From NCBI GenBank assembly GCA_944470555.2, contig OX104130.1, positions 55,895,491-55,959,490 of the forward strand: a stretch of DNA of 64,000 nucleotides. The letters are read 5' to 3'. The stretch is from Heterobilharzia americana. Lineage: Eukaryota > Platyhelminthes > Trematoda > Strigeidida > Schistosomatidae. Below are positions 28,201 to 43,200 of the stretch, piece after piece; position 1 is the stretch's first letter; every line of letters begins with the position of its first letter. Position numbers and translations under genes: made by a program. Under the pieces are notes generated by a model, which was not told the DNA's origin, did not search any database, and was given only the letters and a program-made list of their open reading frames with translations.

Positions 28201-31200
28201 GTGTTGTCCCCACCCAGTTTGGCATTCATGTCACCCATTAGAATTTTGATATCGCCAACTGGCGTCTTGTCCAGTGTTGATTGCAGTTGTCTGTAGAATT
28301 CCTCCTTTTTCTCTTCATCTGCATTATTTGTAGGTGCATAGTGTAGCATTGTATGATTGTGACTTTCCTTCCTTTTGAGTTGAACCTCGCTGTCATGATC
28401 CTGGAGGAGATTGGTTCCCACTGCATGAGAGAAAGCCTTCAATGCTGTTGGGGACATCATGATAGCCACTCCAAAATCCAGTATGCTCATGGTTGTCGTC
28501 TGGGTGACCGGAGTAGATTATTGATTCTTCACTTGACAGTTTCGAGAGTCGACTTCCATTCCATCTGCTTTCGCAAATCCCAAGCAATTCGATGTTATAG
28601 CTTCTCATCTCTTTTGCAATCTGGGCTGCCTTACTGGGTTCAAACATCGTACGGACATTCCATGTCCCCACGTTTACTTTCGCTTTCATCGAGAGAAGAC
28701 ACATCGGCCAATTGGCTTCCTGGAGGCTTTCACCAACTGGCGTCATTTCGCCTCTCCGATTCCAGCTAGGAATAAGTTTGTTTTTATTTTTTATATATCG
28801 TTTGTGCTTTGAAGTTTCTTTAGCGGTTAGATTTGTTTTACGGGGTAGGGTTGCTAGACCTATGCCCAACCTTCCCTCTTTACCCGGGCTTAGGACCGGC
28901 TAGTAACTAGTGAACTAGTTAACCAGGAGAGGTTATTTCTTTTATTACATGCTACAAATTAAAAGTAAAGCGAGTAAGAAGCTTACTAAACCACTTTAAA
29001 GGTTAAGAAAGACTTGTAAAGTTTATGGATCACTTAGTATTACATTGTTTGCACGATTTGACGATGGGAAATCAATAAACTGAGATTTCAAGGACTTAAA
29101 AATAAGGTATAGGTGAGTCAGAACTACCGCAGTTGATTACACTTAGTATCATCATACGTCTACATTTTTCATCTGTGTTTATCTGATAGATTTCAACACA
29201 GAAGCCTACATCTAACTTTACAATTGAAACCAGTAGGCAGAGATCCAGTCGTTACAAACCCGTAGCATGGTTTCGAAAATCTGTTCACAAAAATTAATCT
29301 AAGAGAAATGTAGAAGGAATATTGAAAAAGGTTGGAGTGCGTAGGCAGAGGATGAACAATTGATGCGGCTCCTCTTTCAATTCGAAGTGCGTCTAGGAAG
29401 ATAAAATATTTTAGAATTACCATTATTAAATGTATGAATTAAGATCAAATAAGTGCATTTGTAAAACTTAAGAGTGGTATCTTAAGTGATATCTTCTAAT
29501 CAGTGACTAATTATCTCGACATCCTATACTGGTGTGACATCAAACCTAAGTTCATATGTCAGTTATTGTAGCAACAAAAATGTGTTTGAAGTGCTCTAAA
29601 ATAGTACACTCTTCTCAGTACAACTAAGCAACTACGTAAAAAAATTGTTTCAACTTGGTCTTCATCATGGACTGGGGTCAGTTGGAGAAACATTGAAAAC
29701 CTGGGAGCACCAGACAGTCGTTTCGTCTTAGTATGGCTGTTCTTCGCAGTGCTCATCCACGATTTCTACCGGGATCAAACTTATGACCTCAAGGTTTCGA
29801 GGCCAGGATCTTCCCATTGAGTCACTAGGGCATAATCCAGTGATTCACAATTTCTTACCTATGTCAATTCCAGCTATAGCAAAACCTCATCAACGCAATC
29901 AGACCAATAGGTCAAAAATGAATCAGAGATAAATTGTAAGATGTTTTCCATAGATTTGAAACTGCGCATAATTCATCTATTTTGTTTGAGTTAATAACTG
30001 TAGTTTTCTCGTCAAAATAATTCTGTAATGTTATGAAGATTTGCATAACATCGTAAATCGTAATCCAACTTTGAAAACTTTCAATTTACTGTTTTGTTTC
30101 ACTTGCATTTAGACTTGAAGGAGGATATCACAACAAAGCCACTAATCAATTTAGTACTTCGACCGTACGATGGGAAGTTGATATGGCAGTCATCCTCAGC
30201 ACAAATATGTCCTTTAATTAAAGAAAACTATACAAGACTCTTCACTGTATCTCCTGAACAACTGATAATACCATCACATGAAGAATGTACAGCTACTATC
30301 ATAATGAATCCAATGGAAGCATACTCAACAATGAAATGTTACTCAATGTTTGATTTGAAAGCTCATATCATTGGTTATTTGAGTATAGATTCAAAAGAAT
30401 TTCTAGATATCCCACGTACAAATGCATTGACCACAGAACAACTACGATTTGATATAACTGCTAAATTAGAGCAACCAAGGTAATTGTTATATGGTTTCCA
30501 CTTTCAAAATACCGTTTTCTAATTCAAACAGCTCATCACCCTTCAACAAATGAGGCAGATAAAACTAATTCAACACTAAATAAAGCCACAAATGCAACTA
30601 GTTCTGATGTCTGTATCAATGTTTTTTGCATTTTAAGATTTTGTTTACACAAGCCAAGTTGTCTTAATCGGGTCGATGTAACTAAAAGGAAGATAGCTCA
30701 TTTCTATTGAATCCTAGAACATATTTGTAGTTCTCAGATGTTCAAGTAAGCTTCCATAGAAGCTAAAATGAGCGTGATCTTATCTTGACTGTTATAAGTT
30801 GAACGCTATTGCATTTGAAGGGAAATTATTCAAGACTAATTTCATAATATGCATGATCAACATTATCACGTACTCTATTACTCTTTTATTACCTATGCAT
30901 TTTTATGTTTAAAAAAATAGTTTATGGTCTTAGTGGATCCTTTTTACAAAAGCATTTCGTATTTCTTTGAAATAAATATGATATCATATTTCTTAAGACT
31001 ACACAAGCTGTTTGGCCGATATTTTTCCTAGAAATAAATGTGATGATATCTAATAAGCAAGAAAAGTCAAAGACTTTGAATTTGTTTTCGTACCTTATAA
31101 GTATGAAGTTAAAAACCTGATTGTAATACATAGTAAGGGATCAAGGTAGACTAACTGTCAGCTTATAGATTACAGTACAAATTATTCATGTATGTGAATA

Positions 31201-34200
31201 AATGTATCATTTATTCAGTGCACAGTGACATTCTGGTGCTATAAGATTAACTAGACAACGTTACAATACTGTTTGAGGGATGTTTATCTCCAAATGAATG
31301 ATATCCACTATTGAAATTTCAAGAATTAATGATGCAAACTTCCATCTAAAACTAAACTTATGCATCTTGTTGATTCTGGTTCACCAGTGTATGAAAATAA
31401 AGTATACTTTCCTGTACTCAGTTTTAACCTTTACACAGGTAATACTTATTTCCATGGTTGAACATATCTCTCTATCTTTACGAAATCGATAGAAAAAGGT
31501 GCACCAAATTTATAAGCTTACAAAGTGCAGTTGCTTTATTTATTGACCTTGGTAAAATAACAAATACTTTCATACATAAGCTTGGACTTATCATAAAACT
31601 AATAAGATCTCCCAGCTATAACACCATTGATTATATGATGCTTACCATTATCCACTACTCAGTTAAAATACTAATTATTATTACAGTCACTCTGATGATC
31701 AGTTCTACGCAAAGCAATTAAGCTTCTTTGCATACTTTCCAGATAAGATGAGCGTTTATGTTTTAGAATAAAAATTGGACAGCGTGTTTTAAAATGATTT
31801 CGATAAAACTTCTGAATATGTCATTTACGTGAAATGAAGTCACTCATATCCAATGTTGAATATAGTAAAGATTAACATTTTATTTTACACAAGATAAACC
31901 TAAAAACTACCCCGTGACCTTGAGTGCCTAGATTATTATTTCATAGTTAATATTTTAGACAATTTTGTCGCAATCTTGTCATGTTCCATTCATGACCTGC
32001 AACTAACCTAATTTTATAGTAACAAGTACTTTTGTGTGTAGAATAAACATCTAAATAACAGTCCAATGCTGTTTTAATCACGGATAAAATTAGCTTAAGA
32101 ACTTTTACAATAAAGAACAACTGGATAGCCACTTTGTCACCGTTTAAGACTCCTCAGTAGTATCCAAGGTTGATACCAAAGATGACAATGCTAGGTCAGT
32201 GGTTAGTAAGCCAAGATTCAGTCACTGTGTTGAGCTCTAATGTCCCACATATCTAAGCCTTTATGAATTCCACGTGTACCAAAACTATCATGTGGTGTCA
32301 TCAGTCAATGACTGTCCTACACCAGTTTTGCTTGACAGACCCATTCGTTCACAAAACATTTAGTACTGAGGATTTCACCAAGTCTAGTGAAGAAACGTCA
32401 GCGACAAAATATCAGAACTCAGGAACACTAAATAACTATCATCTCCATCCTGAACTGATAATCTTTTCGTTGTTTTGATACTTGAAGTTTCCATTTGTTA
32501 TTCAGAGCTGAATTGTTCGACGGGAAACGACAAGTATCAAAACAGAAATAACGGATACTCGTTGTGCAATTATTGGCTGTCGTGCCCCAGTGGATTACCC
32601 TCTGAAGTGATGGATACTGGGAACAAGGTCACTAACTAAGGTCCAGATATATCCAGCTGACAAGTCTCAGCTAGGAAGAAGCGCTCTTCCTGGATTCCAC
32701 TGATAGTCACCGAGACGAATATACTAATCTTTTCTACTATTTCGCATTCTTATATTCCTTCTGCATAATTGAAATCACATTATCATTTTGTTGCCTGCTA
32801 TCTAAATCCAACGAAATGCTGTTCGCACTTATTTCTCATAAATTTAGTTCACACACCTATGATATCGTGTCAGTATTAACCCGCGTTTACACGCAAGATA
32901 AATATATCTTCATCCTTAACATGTAATCGATATTTAGCTGATTACATATTAAGAAAACTGATTTAGCTTTCCGTAAGAAAATGGTAAAGCTCATAATCAA
33001 ATCCGCTAAGTAATAGCAGCCATACAATTGAAAAGCAAAGCTTACTATGTATCAGTGCCACACATTTATGTGGCTAGGAAAAATAATAAGTGAGGAATTT
33101 ATGTCTATCAGGACATTTCCAACGAGAAGATAAAATGCTTATGGTCACTCATTTTTCGCTTGCATTTCAATTTCAGTTCACACAATTCCTTTAAAAGCAT
33201 TACATATCACAGTCCGGATTACTGCATATTCCTATAGTGCTAGTTATATTTTTCTTAAAAATGAATTTGCTTTTATCTAAGAATAACGTTATTAGAAGCT
33301 TATGCTTATATACTTTTTTAGTTTAAGAAGTAAAACTATATCGTGTACGGAGAAAAATGAAGTAAAATATTCCATTTTTCTTGGCAAATACTTCATTACT
33401 TCTTATCATCTAACTACACTTTTGTTAATCAACTTTACAATCACTGGAATTCTGTAGGCTAAAAACACCGAGAGTGTAAGAAAAGTCTTTTTAGAAACTG
33501 AACTACTTAGGTGAACACAATAAATATCAAAAGCCAATCTATCTTATAATTGTACAAGCTTTTTATCCTGCAGTTTTGCAAGACATGCTTCGCAAAATTC
33601 TTTGTTAATTTCAGGCTAAAATATAGGAGATGACGTCTGAAACCCTTTAAACATTTGGTAGGCTTGAAATAGCATCTATTAAATACAAGTAATTGTTAAT
33701 TTAGGACATTCAGACTTTGATTTTAGAAATGTATCCGTTAAGGTATTCTAACCCCAAACTTCCTACATGCCGGTAAAGAAAATATTTGATCAAGATTCAT
33801 AGAGTACATTATATGCTCATTGACAAAGCACAATTTGTAGTTCTCATTCTATAAGGCAGTCTTTGAAACACATTAATTTCAGGTTTTGAGTAAGTATATT
33901 TACCAACTCAAACTATTCATCGCAGATCGATATGAGTCAGAGAACCATAAAAAGTAGAAAGCAATGAACATCTTTATCGTTCCAGTTTAGGAATCGCCAG
34001 CAGTGTCCACTCATACCAATCAAGTCTCATTACCATTAACTTACTAAGTTCAAACCAAATATTTCATGCTATCAATTAGTAACAGTGTTTCTCTAAGTTT
34101 AATTCACGAGGAACATTTTGCAATCACAAGTTTATCCTGTGTATTTTAATGCATCTCTATTTTTTGTCTTTTTCCCCACATTTCTTCTGTTTCACTATTC

Positions 34201-37200
34201 TGCGACAGACTAATGATTGATTTGAATGACGATCATTTAGAAGTTGATAAAATGTGTCTTCCTGTTCCATTCTTGGAAGAACAGGTTTTGTACTTTCATT
34301 CTGGTCTGGGAGACTGCTAACTGAATTCTGGTCAAATACAAGAGCACTAGATAATTCTAGTCTAGACACCAAATATCCTGCTCCCCACACTACGCTGCAA
34401 CAAGGTAACCGTTATCACAACCAACAGCAACAATCACAACAACTTCTGATTCCATCTACTCACGCATCCACTTGTCTACTCATAGATAATTTAGTTCTCT
34501 TGCGTGAAATTTTCTTGAAGTGTACAAATAGCGTCCCAATCTCCATTTGTTTAAAAGCCAAACAACCACAGTCTATCAGATTTCAGAATATAATAGATTT
34601 ATCAAAGGAAAGGTTTCTATGAGTAAAGATAATTGTGGTGGTAACAGTGATAACCGTGCTATTTCCAATGCCATGGAAGATAATCGTTCAACAAGGACAA
34701 TGAGAATGTCAAAGAAAGATTTTGAACAGTTTTATGAATCAGAAATTAATTTGACACTCTATCCAGGTAAATTAAGGAAGGTGAGTTTCGAAAAAAGTTT
34801 TCGATTGAACTGCATTTAGTACAATTTCACAGTTAAATTAAGTTTGAACTAGCTGATGTTAATCCATTACGAACACTTCGATATGAATTCCTTTTGCGTA
34901 AACCCATTAACTGAGATACAACTCAGTGCTCATTAATGGCTTGCTTTAAAATATACAATTAAGAAACCACTATCAGTCAAATCAAAATATTTGAGTGGGA
35001 AGATAGCCACTAAATTACAACACTGAGAGATGGTCGTGCTATGTTGCGGCTTGAAAGCATCATAAAACAAAAAGCATGAGATTTCAACCTAGTAGTAAGG
35101 TACTTGTCTTAATATCTATGGGTATTGCCTTCGTGCTTACGTGTGATCCTAAATCCGTACTTCTAAAGAGTTCTTATTTTTCAATGGCTCTCTCTATGAT
35201 GTTGATCCATGATAACTCTTTGAAACTAAATGTGAGTGATAAAATATACCAGATGATATATATTGGTGAAATTTTAACATAATATGATCGAAGGTCTGTA
35301 AACATACTGAAAAACACTATGAAGGTGAACATAAACGTTTCCTGGATGCTACTTATTCAACAAGATAGTTAGAGTAGTTCAGACAGAAGACCAATGAGCT
35401 TGGAAAAAAGAAGAAAGACACAAATGATATAAAAAAAGGTTGTCATGACGCAAATTTACAGAAAAATTAAGTAAAACGCAACATGAATAGTACAGTTTCT
35501 TTCAACCTCTAATATGCGAACCATGTTTCATCTACGACTCTGCTTATTACTCCAGTCATTTTTTAAATTTACTGCTCAAATTGACCACCTACTGAATGAA
35601 GTGTCACTGATCCTGAGAACATAGAAGTGTTATATGCTTCAATGATTTTAGGAATCTTACCAGAATAACAAAAGCCATTTATAGCTCTTATCGATGAAGT
35701 ATATAACATCTCATCTCAAAAGAGACAATATCTTCAGGCCCTATTTATCATTATTGAGACTTGCTTAATGTATGGGGTTTATGAAAGCAAAACGCCGTAT
35801 ATGAAAACCGTCTCATTGAATATTTTCATTGAACAAGAATACTTTATGCTTAAAAAGTAATATCATCAACTTGCTATCTGTCATTAATAAAGCCAATCTA
35901 GAAATGAGTACATCTTGGGACATTCAGTTCACCGTAGAACCAACGTGTAGTATCTGAAAGTAAAAAGCAACAAGAGTGAGTGGTTTGAACTTTTTTTGAA
36001 AACATACTTTTCATTTTAACGAAGATGAAGGAATAAAGTTATTCAAGTATGAATGCAATCAAAAAAATAATGCAAGCGACGGAGTCTCGGATGTGTAATC
36101 TGTTAAATATTTTGAATTTTGCCTTATATTTCTGTGAATTTTATAGATGTCAAATCTCAGTATGTAATTCAGTACTTTGCTGCCAAGTGAGATTGAGATA
36201 TTTCAATGAAAATTCTTAATATCGAAATGAATTATTCTATCAGTGACTGGCTTTTAAAAGATAGTTTGATGAGCAAAGAATACTCGTTTTGATAACTTAT
36301 TCCTCAAGCTCTACAGCTGTATATCCATATTGTTGAATGAGATGATAAATGAGTGTTAACAACTCCGAGGATTTATATTGCAGTCAACGGTTAATACAAT
36401 TTAAAATAATCAGTAGTGTAAGTGATAAAATGACACTGAATGATCTAAATCAATTATCTCAGAAAGTTGCAGATTCCAAAGGTGGTCAATATAGTAGTAA
36501 TGGCTGTAACTGTTAGTTTCGAACACATAATTCAGGCTGTATAGTGCAAATGGCTACAACTTCTGCTATTTGAAGTATTTTATATCTTGTGGCCTTTAGT
36601 AAACTAATGAGGACAGGGCAGAAGACAGAAAATGACTGATTCATACATTTCTTACGGTCTGTTTGATATTCACTTGTTCACATTTTTCATAAAACCTTTT
36701 TTAGCTGCGCCGGGAGTTGTTTGCAACCACAAAGCCTTAAATTCCTAAGACATTACCTATCATAACTGGCTACTCATGAGCAGTTGAAGTGATAAATACA
36801 ATAAGAAGTAGCCAGCTTACATGTCTGATCTTTTAGCCTCGGTAGCATAACTAGCCATGTAAAAAACACAGGCTGCATTTTTCCCGCTTTAAAACTTCAT
36901 GGGATAGATCTTTGAAGCTTTTGAATGAATATGTTGAAGTTTACTTCCCCTCTAAATTGCATTTTCATGCAAGGCGGTTTCTTAATCACAGCTAATATAT
37001 ATTTTTTCACTTTCGTCGTTGTGTGCTTTTTTATGGGCATATCTTTATAGCCATTTTCAGTGTGTTGTATAAGTTTTTCAAATCTCCAACTGTATCCACC
37101 GAAAATATGTCTTACTTTGTAGCTTAGGGTCTTTATTAGACTTCGTTCATGCTAGATGGCGAAAGAAACTAAGGAAGTGCGTATATCGACCCGTTCATAT

Positions 37201-40200
37201 ACTTTTCTACTATAAGTTCCTCTTCAGCGACCCACTAGGTCCTCATGAAAGAAAAGCATCCAGAAAGGTTATTTTATTATGTAGTTCCTCCTATGTATAA
37301 ATTTTACGGCTGTGTTTCAATGAATTGATCAATTTCTCAGATTTATACCAGCCGTTTTCACAAAAGATGAATGTATAATCCATATATCTTCAATTACATG
37401 CAAAGTTTCAAATAATTTTTTTCTGATGACCATTATCTACTTTAACCAGGAAAATATCCGCTAATATGAGACCCAGGGTAAGCGTATCATGTTGAAGTTC
37501 CATTAGATTTGAAATTTATATGTATGATACGTTCAACCTATAATTGCTTAAGGATGTTTCCTGGAATTCAACCATTTAGTGCTTACTCCTACACCTGGAC
37601 ACATATGTCGTTGACAGTTTCCATAAGTGGGACATTTATAAGTAAAGACATTACGTCCCATGATATCATAGTTTGATCGTTGGTGTTAGCATGTTTACTT
37701 TTGTACAGGAAGTTACATGCGCCTTCCATACTATAGTTGAGTGTCTGTTCATGTAACGATTTCAAAATGGATACGAGCCGCTTTGGTACATCATGATATG
37801 AGGAATTTTGCTTATCAAGAATTGGTCTTAATGTATGTACTTGAGGCAGTCTAAATAGTCTTGGCACCTATGTGAAAGTAGGCTTGATCCGAACATTTAA
37901 GCAAGGGCCGATTATCTGCTACTCCTTTAGTTGACTGATTACTTAAATTCCGTTTCATTCCTGCTCTAATGAGAACTTTATAAATGGTTCCATTAGTCAA
38001 AGTACTGCAATAGTTTGTCAGACATAACAGCCATTTTAAAGAATATTAGGTACTTCAGTTACTTCAGTATTCAAAGGTGGGGCTTGAAAGAAATATTTTC
38101 ATTTTTCTTAAAAAGTAAACTCTAGGAGCAGATTCTGTAGTCTTATCTCAAGATATTCTAATAGTGTCAACTAAGGATTGATAGACAAAGAATTCACTTA
38201 TCATTTTTCCTAAAAAAGACACGAATTTTAAAGTAACTAAGTAGTTTTTTTGAGTTGAAACCTGAAACTTTATTGCGTAATAACGTATAAAAATAAACAA
38301 TGCAATAGCTTTCAGACACATATTCACTACTCAGTACTAATAAGGAATACCTATTAGTGGTGAATAAGCGTCAAGTGTTGTATCCGAATAAACACTAATG
38401 GGTGAATAATACACATTATTAGGAACGTAAGTCCACTAAGAATACATTGAAAATAAATCAGGGTGAAGCGTTTCACCTAACATCACCCAATATCTAAGAC
38501 TCCATCGTGATGTTGACTCACACTGGTTACTCATAACATTTTACATTCTATGTTTAATGAAACGGTTGTTCTTTTGTAATCGATTAACACTATGAACTCA
38601 GTAATGATAAGGTTCATACTCTTTCTGAATGTTTGTCAAAATCTCATGAATCCCAACAAGACATCTTCATCCTTCTCCTAGTCTGGCTAGCTTTATGTGA
38701 TGGATGACAACTCAACATGAATATGTCAACCTTCCTAACAGAAGTAGGTCCATAATGTTATATACTCACTTGCATCGCTTACCACATACGCAATTTCCAA
38801 CGTCAACATTGTTCAGTCTGTTAACCTAACACACATAGGCAGTGATTTTAATAAATGATCAGAAATATAATGTCTCCTGAATTCTCTAGTTATGCATAGA
38901 AGTTATAAAAAAGAACGGAATGTTATGTTATGTAGTAAACACTGTTCAACTTTACTCTCACTTTACATTGATAACATTGTAAGCTATTGTGCCAAAATGT
39001 TTCGTTTTATTCTCATGTGACTCTATGTAAACTCTAAATAAATCCATGTTCATGTTGGTATTCGTCATGGACTGACAGTTGGATGAACACTGGAAACGTG
39101 TGAGCACTGGACAGCTGTTTCATTCTAGTATGGGACTCTTCAACAGTGAGCACCCACGACCCCACCAGGATCAAACCCGTGACCTTCAGGTTCCATGGCG
39201 AGCGCGCTACCATTAAGCCACTTTTATGGAATCCTGCCATCTGAATATCAAAATGATAAACTGATGACTTTCGTTTAACCACCACTTAAGTAAAGTGTTC
39301 ATTACAAGCTAGTGAACTACAATTTCGTAACTGGTAGTTATTTTGTAAACTCACCCAATCAACGTTTTCCCAGTAACTAATTTCTGTTTTTCCTACCTGC
39401 CCATTATAGGTTACAATTGGTTATCTGTTGGAAACAGATTCATGTCTTTCTGAGGTTAATTCACAGGATTTGAAAGGTAATTTAAAAGTAAGTGAATTCG
39501 TTTACTTTTCACTTGTTTCTATGAATAAAACTTTTCATCAGTGAGTTGAAACAAAAATCTCGTCAGGAGTTGGGTCTCGTAGTTCAACTAGTAGAACATC
39601 AGACCGGAAACCTGGTAGTCGCTGGTTTGAATCCCCGTGACCCAAATTTCTATTTCGCCTTCACTCATCACCTAGTATTAACACTAGTCTGCTAAACTAC
39701 GGTTATCTCAGTAAAACTGATAATTATTAAGCAGCCCAGCCAATTCATCATAAAGGCGAGTAGATCTTAAGTTTTGTTCCAATATACACAACCTTGTATA
39801 TAAAACATCGAGTTTCACGACCGTGACTTTTTCCTAATTTTCTAACGACAAAGTCATAAAATTTATAATTAGTAACTACCTATTTAATAATAACCGTAGT
39901 ATTATTGCTATTATTATCATTATTATTATTTAAAACCACGTTAGTTGTTATGCGATTTTGAATAAACAACGAAACGGTATCATCTAGCAATAATTTGTCT
40001 GGTTAATAATATATTTTGATAACATTATTACTCTTTGCACTAATTGTGATAAGAACTGAGAAAATAGTATCTCAGTGCAGACATTTTAACAGCCAGTTTA
40101 GGTCAGAAGTTTGCCAAAAATAAAAATTGTGAAGTACCAAAGTAAGTGGACAGTCAACGTCTAAACAAATGTGATAAGTATGGTGAATAGTGATAAGAGA

Positions 40201-43200
40201 AGGATTGAAACATTTATATGAATAAAATGGTTTGTCACCTTCACGGTGACTAAGAGAAAGATAAAGGTTTATATGAAAGTTTCCTCGAACATAAAGATTA
40301 TATCTATTCAATCTAATTGCCCTGGGTTTAAATATTCATAAACGACAAGTGAAAACCTCAAGCAAAAGTTCAAACAAATGAGTTTTAACTCTTTGAACTT
40401 GTCTGTTGCATGACCATTATCAACGGAATACAAAAAAACTCCACTTCGTATCGACAACACTTGTCCCTTTTCGTAGACATATAGGAATGTGCTCAACAAC
40501 ACTTTGGTTGATGGTTTAGTTGTTTTTTCAGTATAGTTTTGTCCATAGGAGTAGCTGGATTTGTAAGGCCACGGAAGTGGTATATTGGGTGGCTAATCTT
40601 CTCCCAGAGGAAACGAAGTCAGACAGCTAAAAAATAGTGAGCAAATGTAGCAAAACAATATAGTACCTCTGATGATTCACGATACCCCCTGGTGTGTAAG
40701 TTCACTAAGTACGCTTCCGGTGATTAACTCAGTTTATTCTTGTATCTCTATATGACACGATGGGGACAACCGATTTCTATCAACTTGTTGCGAATGTATT
40801 CTGGCCCCAATAAGACTAAATAACCTGAAAAGGTGGTTCTGACCTTATTCGCATGCCAATTAACTAAGATTGTTTCAAAATGAATAGATATAGAGCTAAG
40901 GGAATGAATGGACTGATCCATAGATATCATTTTTTTTGCACGCACTTCTCAGTTTTCCATCATTCTTCAAAGTTACGGGACATTTAGAAAGTATAATATA
41001 TTTTCATCTACCTCTTCATAAGTAAAAACCATTCGTTTCAGTTGACACTGTGTCCAACCATTGTACAGTAGCAAACTATCAGGATAATACTGACTTGAGT
41101 GAATGACAAATGCCACAGAAATCCAGTATTTAATTTTCGTTACCTTCCAAACTGTTTTATAGCTTATCGGCTACATGTATATCAAATGATGAAATTTGTA
41201 ATATAATTTCATGCAAAGATCCTAATTAGTTGTTTCTAAGGTATAAACGGCTGTTTTTCCATTGCGTTGTTTCGACAGAGACGACTCATCTATAGTATAT
41301 ATAATAATAATTGTCGAGAACTGTGCAAATATTTACCCCTCACCGTAATTATTTTCGTGACTAGCCAATGGTCACTGGTGACTTTAATATTCTAGAAGAT
41401 AAATTCAGTCTTCAAAGATACACCAAAGAAAATGAGATTTGAACTTTCGTAGGATGTGTTAATGGACATATAACTACTCTCTAGAACTTTTTACCAGAGA
41501 TAAGACACTGCACTCAGGACTAGACAACATGAAATAAGTTGCACTCCCGTGACCAATCAATACATGTAAGCCAGTCCTATAAGAGATCAGTCGCGGCCCG
41601 AATAGCTCAGTGATAAAGTCGCTGGCTACAACGCTAAGTGACACGGGTTCGAATCTCAGACGCAACATCGGTCCCGTCTAGGTAGCAGGTAGGCCTTGCT
41701 GACGAGTGCCAAGAAGCGAAAAACCTAGGTCCAGGGCTTCCTGTCGGCTTCCTTTAATCAACTAATAAGACACAGAATTATATAATCTGAAGCCTATAGC
41801 TCATGTACTGTATCGTTTATTCAATAAGCTAAACTGACATTGGAGTCAACGACATAGTAACTGAGTATCAACTAATTTTATTGAACTCATCAACTACCAA
41901 TAATAAATTATAAAATTTTGACCGAATAAGATTTTAATAACTGGGTAACCAAAAGAAATACCCATAAATCATATTAATAACTTATGAATACGGTCACGTA
42001 ATTTGGGTCATCGTTAATCACAATTAATCAGATAGTTTTGCATACACGAATTTAAACCATGCCTTTTAGGCTGTATCTATAATTAATTTTGTAAAGAAAT
42101 GGTGCATGGTGATATATGCGTAGAATTCCACATCCTATTACAGTATTTATAATATTTATTTATCATAGTATTTATGTACTTTTGTAAGTGTTGATACTGA
42201 TTACACTTATGTGATTGTAAATGATTATGGTGCTAATTCAGTATCATAACTGGCTTTACCCTCACCTCAAAATTAATTGAATTTACATAAATCTGTCGTA
42301 TCATCAATCATTTTCAATTTGGCGTTGTTTATTCTTATTACTTATTACACTGAATAACATGCAATATCTGAGACCACTATCAGAAACATTTATTCCATGG
42401 TGGCTTCATTTATACTGACTAGATAAATGATGAACGCAAAATAGCAGTGAAAAGCTGTTTCATTCTAGTTTTATACCATAAGTATAGCATATACGCCATC
42501 CCATCGGACAAATTAACGTAGAACGTAACACAGAAGTATATCAGTTGAAGTTGCTACAGTTCTCAATAGTATTCAAGGAACAAATGATTAGAAAGATTTA
42601 TACCGTGGTAGACAAAAGTTCATGAAAGTTGAGTAGACAAGCAAAGGACGGTTAATAAAAATACCTGAGGTTTCGAAAATGATAGAGAGTTTATGCACCT
42701 GCACCACTTTGACCGATTTTGAACCACTGGCACCACATTAAGTTTATTGATGGATATATTACCATTCAGCCACTGCTTTGAAATTCGATGGTTTAACACT
42801 TCTCTTTTTGATGAATCATAGAAAACTGACGTTGTGGTCGGTGGACATCCATCGGATACGTTGTAAGAAAAACCATAATTCTAAGCTGTTGATCACTGAT
42901 GAATACTTTTAACGAGTATCATATTTGATCTATTATGCTGTATGGTCAGAATAACCGTAATGAACAGATTGTTGTTACAATGAAACAATCAGGAAAATCT
43001 GTTTTTTTTATTTTCCCTAGCATATTTTTATGTATGTGGAAATATTAAATACATGGTGCACTTGTGTCTTATAACAGTCATTCTTTCAGTAACAGGCCAG
43101 CCTTTATCCTATAAACCTTCTTTGCCTCAGTGAAACATGAGGTCTTGGGAGGAATTGTTTCCATTCATGTACTTTTGAGTACATTCACGTATTCACTATC

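Larger units (their letters stand above)
25675..28933 (-). mobile_element. Near full-length RTE-clade non-LTR retrotransposon
   Basis: A 3.26-kb element on the minus strand with a perfect 14-bp target duplication. In order it encodes an apurinic-type endonuclease, a linker, a reverse transcriptase and a C-terminal region, then a short 3' UTR ending GTTCCTAGTGG-type sequence and an (ATA)n tail. Short trinucleotide tails, a single ORF and this endonuclease spelling are RTE traits; the protein resembles schistosome RTE families (SR2/SR3-like, from memory). The perfect duplication suggests a fairly young insertion, yet the ORF is broken by several frameshifts. Confidence 0.92.
14084..30112. other. 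Intron 4 (16 kb), the main repeat deposit
   Basis: Holds an RT fragment of a second family (15.25-16.35 kb), inverted tRNA-like SINE heads (18.2 kb), an inverted SINE pair (20.8/21.2 kb), an ATT microsatellite (22.2 kb), a SINE pair (24.8/25.1 kb), the near full-length RTE (25.7-28.9 kb) and another SINE (29.65 kb). Between them, 16.4-18.2, 18.4-20.8, 21.3-24.7 and 28.95-29.65 kb show nothing I can name. Confidence 0.6.
30480..34208. other. Intron 5 of the ASH-protein gene
   Basis: AT-rich; one Sm-alpha-like SINE with a hammerhead relic at 32575-32712. A weak tRNA-like TAGGTCAGTGGTTAGTAAGC occurs near 32191. Nothing else was recognised in 30.5-32.1 or 32.8-34.2 kb. Confidence 0.55.
34781..39409. 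other. Intron 6 of the ASH-protein gene
   Basis: Contains a Penelope-like RT relic on the minus strand (36660-38050) and a hammerhead SINE (39055-39235). The stretches 34.8-36.6 and 38.1-39.0 kb are AT-rich with no feature recognised. Confidence 0.55.

Noticed and set aside
34157..34390. Minus-strand 77-codon frame
   Set aside because: It lies opposite exon 6 of the ASH-protein gene and has no motifs; it is a shadow of the coding strand.
39571..39645. tRNA gene
   Set aside because: The acceptor ends nearly pair, but the T stem is broken and the sequence continues into a repeat body shared with 18.3 kb.
41590..41665. Functional tRNA gene (clear A and B boxes)
   Set aside because: The boxes are good, but no cloverleaf with paired acceptor and anticodon stems can be drawn, and a hammerhead-bearing body follows. 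It fits a SINE head.
42490..42840. Additional copy of the second RT family
   Set aside because: Short blocks resemble 62.1-62.3 kb (such as TCAGTTGAAGTTGC / TCAGTTAAAGTTAC), but the match is too weak to call a feature by eye.
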